A stretch of 24,937 bases of DNA from Deltaproteobacteria bacterium. Lineage in GTDB: Bacteria; Desulfobacterota_B; Binatia; Bin18. The notes below the pieces were generated by a model. The model was not told the DNA's origin. It did not search any database and saw only the letters and a list, made by a program, of their open reading frames with translations. Shown here one piece after another: positions 24,293 to 24,937 of the stretch (its first letter is position 1; every line of letters begins with the position of its first letter). The stretch covers positions 1 to 24,937 of the forward strand of contig JAAXHF010000229.1 of NCBI GenBank assembly GCA_012271025.1. Direction: 5' to 3'. The translations under genes and the position numbers were made by a program.

Positions 24293-24631
24293 ATGGCGGA
24301 CGCGCTTAAAAAAGACAGTCCTATTGTGGAAGACAGCAGCGGCAATATTTTTGCGGATCTTGGGCTCCCGAACCCCGGTCAAGAACAACTCAAGGCACAT
24401 CTCACCTTACAGCTCTACCGGCTTATCAAGGCGCGCGGCTTAACCCAAACACAAGCGGCCGCCGTGCTGGGACTCAAGCAGCCACATGTCTCGCTGTTAA
24501 TGCGTAACCGCTCGGGTTCCTTCTCTGTGGGCAAACTGCTGGAACTGCTGACAAAGCTCGATCAGGATGTGCAGATTACCGTGCGGCCGAAGCGACGCAG
24601 TCAGGCGACCCTGTCTCTTACGGTCAAATAG
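24293..24631 (+). CDS. XRE/HigA2-type antitoxin or regulator
   Basis: A 112-residue protein with a flexible N-terminus (first 35 residues, containing SSGNIFADLGLPNPGQE) and a helix-turn-helix of the HigA2/XRE class: LIKARGLTQTQAAAVLGLKQ, then PHVSLLMRNRSGSFSVGKLL and ELLTKLDQDVQITV. The NIFADLGLP ... QEQLKAHLTLQL start is typical of chromosomal antitoxins that follow a RelE/HigB2-type toxin. No toxin lies upstream (argF ends 122 bp earlier) or downstream. ATG 24293 is used; a TTG at 24278 lies inside the palindrome and is unlikely. The palindrome suggests autorepression. Confidence 0.85.
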   Translation: MADALKKDSPIVEDSSGNIFADLGLPNPGQEQLKAHLTLQLYRLIKARGLTQTQAAAVLGLKQPHVSLLMRNRSGSFSVGKLLELLTKLDQDVQITVRPKRRSQATLSLTVK

Positions 24632-24670
24632 CATGAGCAACTCCATCAGACCCGACTCGATTGCAAGATG

Positions 24671-24687
24671 AAAAGCGGAAACCGCTT
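24671..24687 (-). terminator. Small hairpin terminator for the leftward gene at 24702
   Basis: Read on the minus strand, the 6-bp stem AAGCGG/CCGCTT with a three-base TTT loop is followed by two more T, giving a TTTT run, about 15 bases after the stop of the partial gene. The T-run is short, so the strength is uncertain. Confidence 0.35.
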
Positions 24688-24701
24688 GCGGCAGTGGAGG
24701 T

Positions 24702-24937
24702 TTACTGCAACACAAAAATAGTTTCATCAGAAATCTTCGTTTCCAAAATACGTACGATTTGCTGAAGACCGAGCTTGGCTTCAGCCTGTAATCCCAAACA
24801 GGCAGCAATCCCCGCCGTGTCGGTACTCCACCGCGAATCAAGTTCAATCCGTAAAGGCTGTTCCGGCTGCATCATCGCCGTGTAGGAATGGATATGCATA
24901 GGCTCTCCGAGCCGGGCCGTATTCAGATTATCAAAGC
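24702..24937 (-). CDS. Unknown protein, C-terminal end (5' partial)
   Basis: The minus-strand frame ends at TAA 24704-24702 and stays open to the window edge, giving 77 residues. It reads DNLNTARLGEPMHIHSYTAM and continues into a helical end with CLGLQAEAKLGLQQIVRILE. An internal Met at 24899 is not needed as a start, since the residues before it are also protein-like. I do not recognise the family. The gene is followed (leftward) by a candidate hairpin terminator and converges with the XRE gene. Confidence 0.6.
   Translation of the reverse strand, partial: FDNLNTARLGEPMHIHSYTAMMQPEQPLRIELDSRWSTDTAGIAACLGLQAEAKLGLQQIVRILETKISDETIFVLQ

Overview
The window is about 25 kb of GC-rich DNA (roughly 60-65 % G+C by eye) from an unidentified bacterium. 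Genes are tightly packed, with many ATGA, TGATG and TAGTG overlaps, and no RNA genes were seen. The mix of an ergothioneine cluster, an argB-argD-argF operon, a TauD-type dioxygenase and an accessory island full of toxin-antitoxin genes fits an uncultivated environmental lineage such as Tectomicrobia or a neighbouring proteobacterial group. That placement is a guess from gene content, not a marker-gene result.

Layout. (1) Bases 1-143: the 3' end of an amidohydrolase. (2) Bases 214-7026, all leftward: an ATP-grasp ligase, egtC, egtB, egtD, an asparaginase-like gene and an MFS transporter. EgtD trimethylates histidine, EgtB adds gamma-glutamylcysteine oxidatively, and EgtC removes glutamate. 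The usual first enzyme (EgtA) and last enzyme (EgtE) are absent from the window, and the ATP-grasp protein sits where EgtA might be expected. (3) Bases 7192-7779, rightward: a glutathione S-transferase-like gene 21 bp before hsdM.

(4) Bases 7801-18575: a type I restriction-modification locus whose hsdM and hsdR are intact but lie 5.4 kb apart. Between them are a HEPN/MNT nucleotidyltransferase pair, a small CopG-like protein, a small membrane protein, a remnant of a second HEPN gene, HigA, two small unknown proteins, hicBA, a chimeric hsdS fragment fused to an AT-rich unknown domain, a second small nucleotidyltransferase, a leftward XRE regulator and a Phd/VapC-type pair. No full-length specificity subunit is visible. 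The AT-rich block at about 13130-13920 looks like a foreign insertion that replaced most of hsdS.

(5) Bases 18692-21043: a phosphofructokinase of mixed motif type (rightward), then a leftward TauD-family dioxygenase and a small exported protein. (6) Bases 21203-24170: argB-argD-argF, coupled by 4-bp overlaps, covering acetylglutamate kinase, acetylornithine aminotransferase and ornithine carbamoyltransferase. (7) Bases 24266-24937: a 20-bp perfect palindrome just before an XRE/HigA-type gene, then the end of a leftward gene that runs off the window.

The most unusual part is the TA-packed interior of the restriction locus, especially the hsdS chimera with its overlapping nucleotidyltransferase, and the duplicated HEPN 3' end bounded by a 23-bp exact direct repeat.
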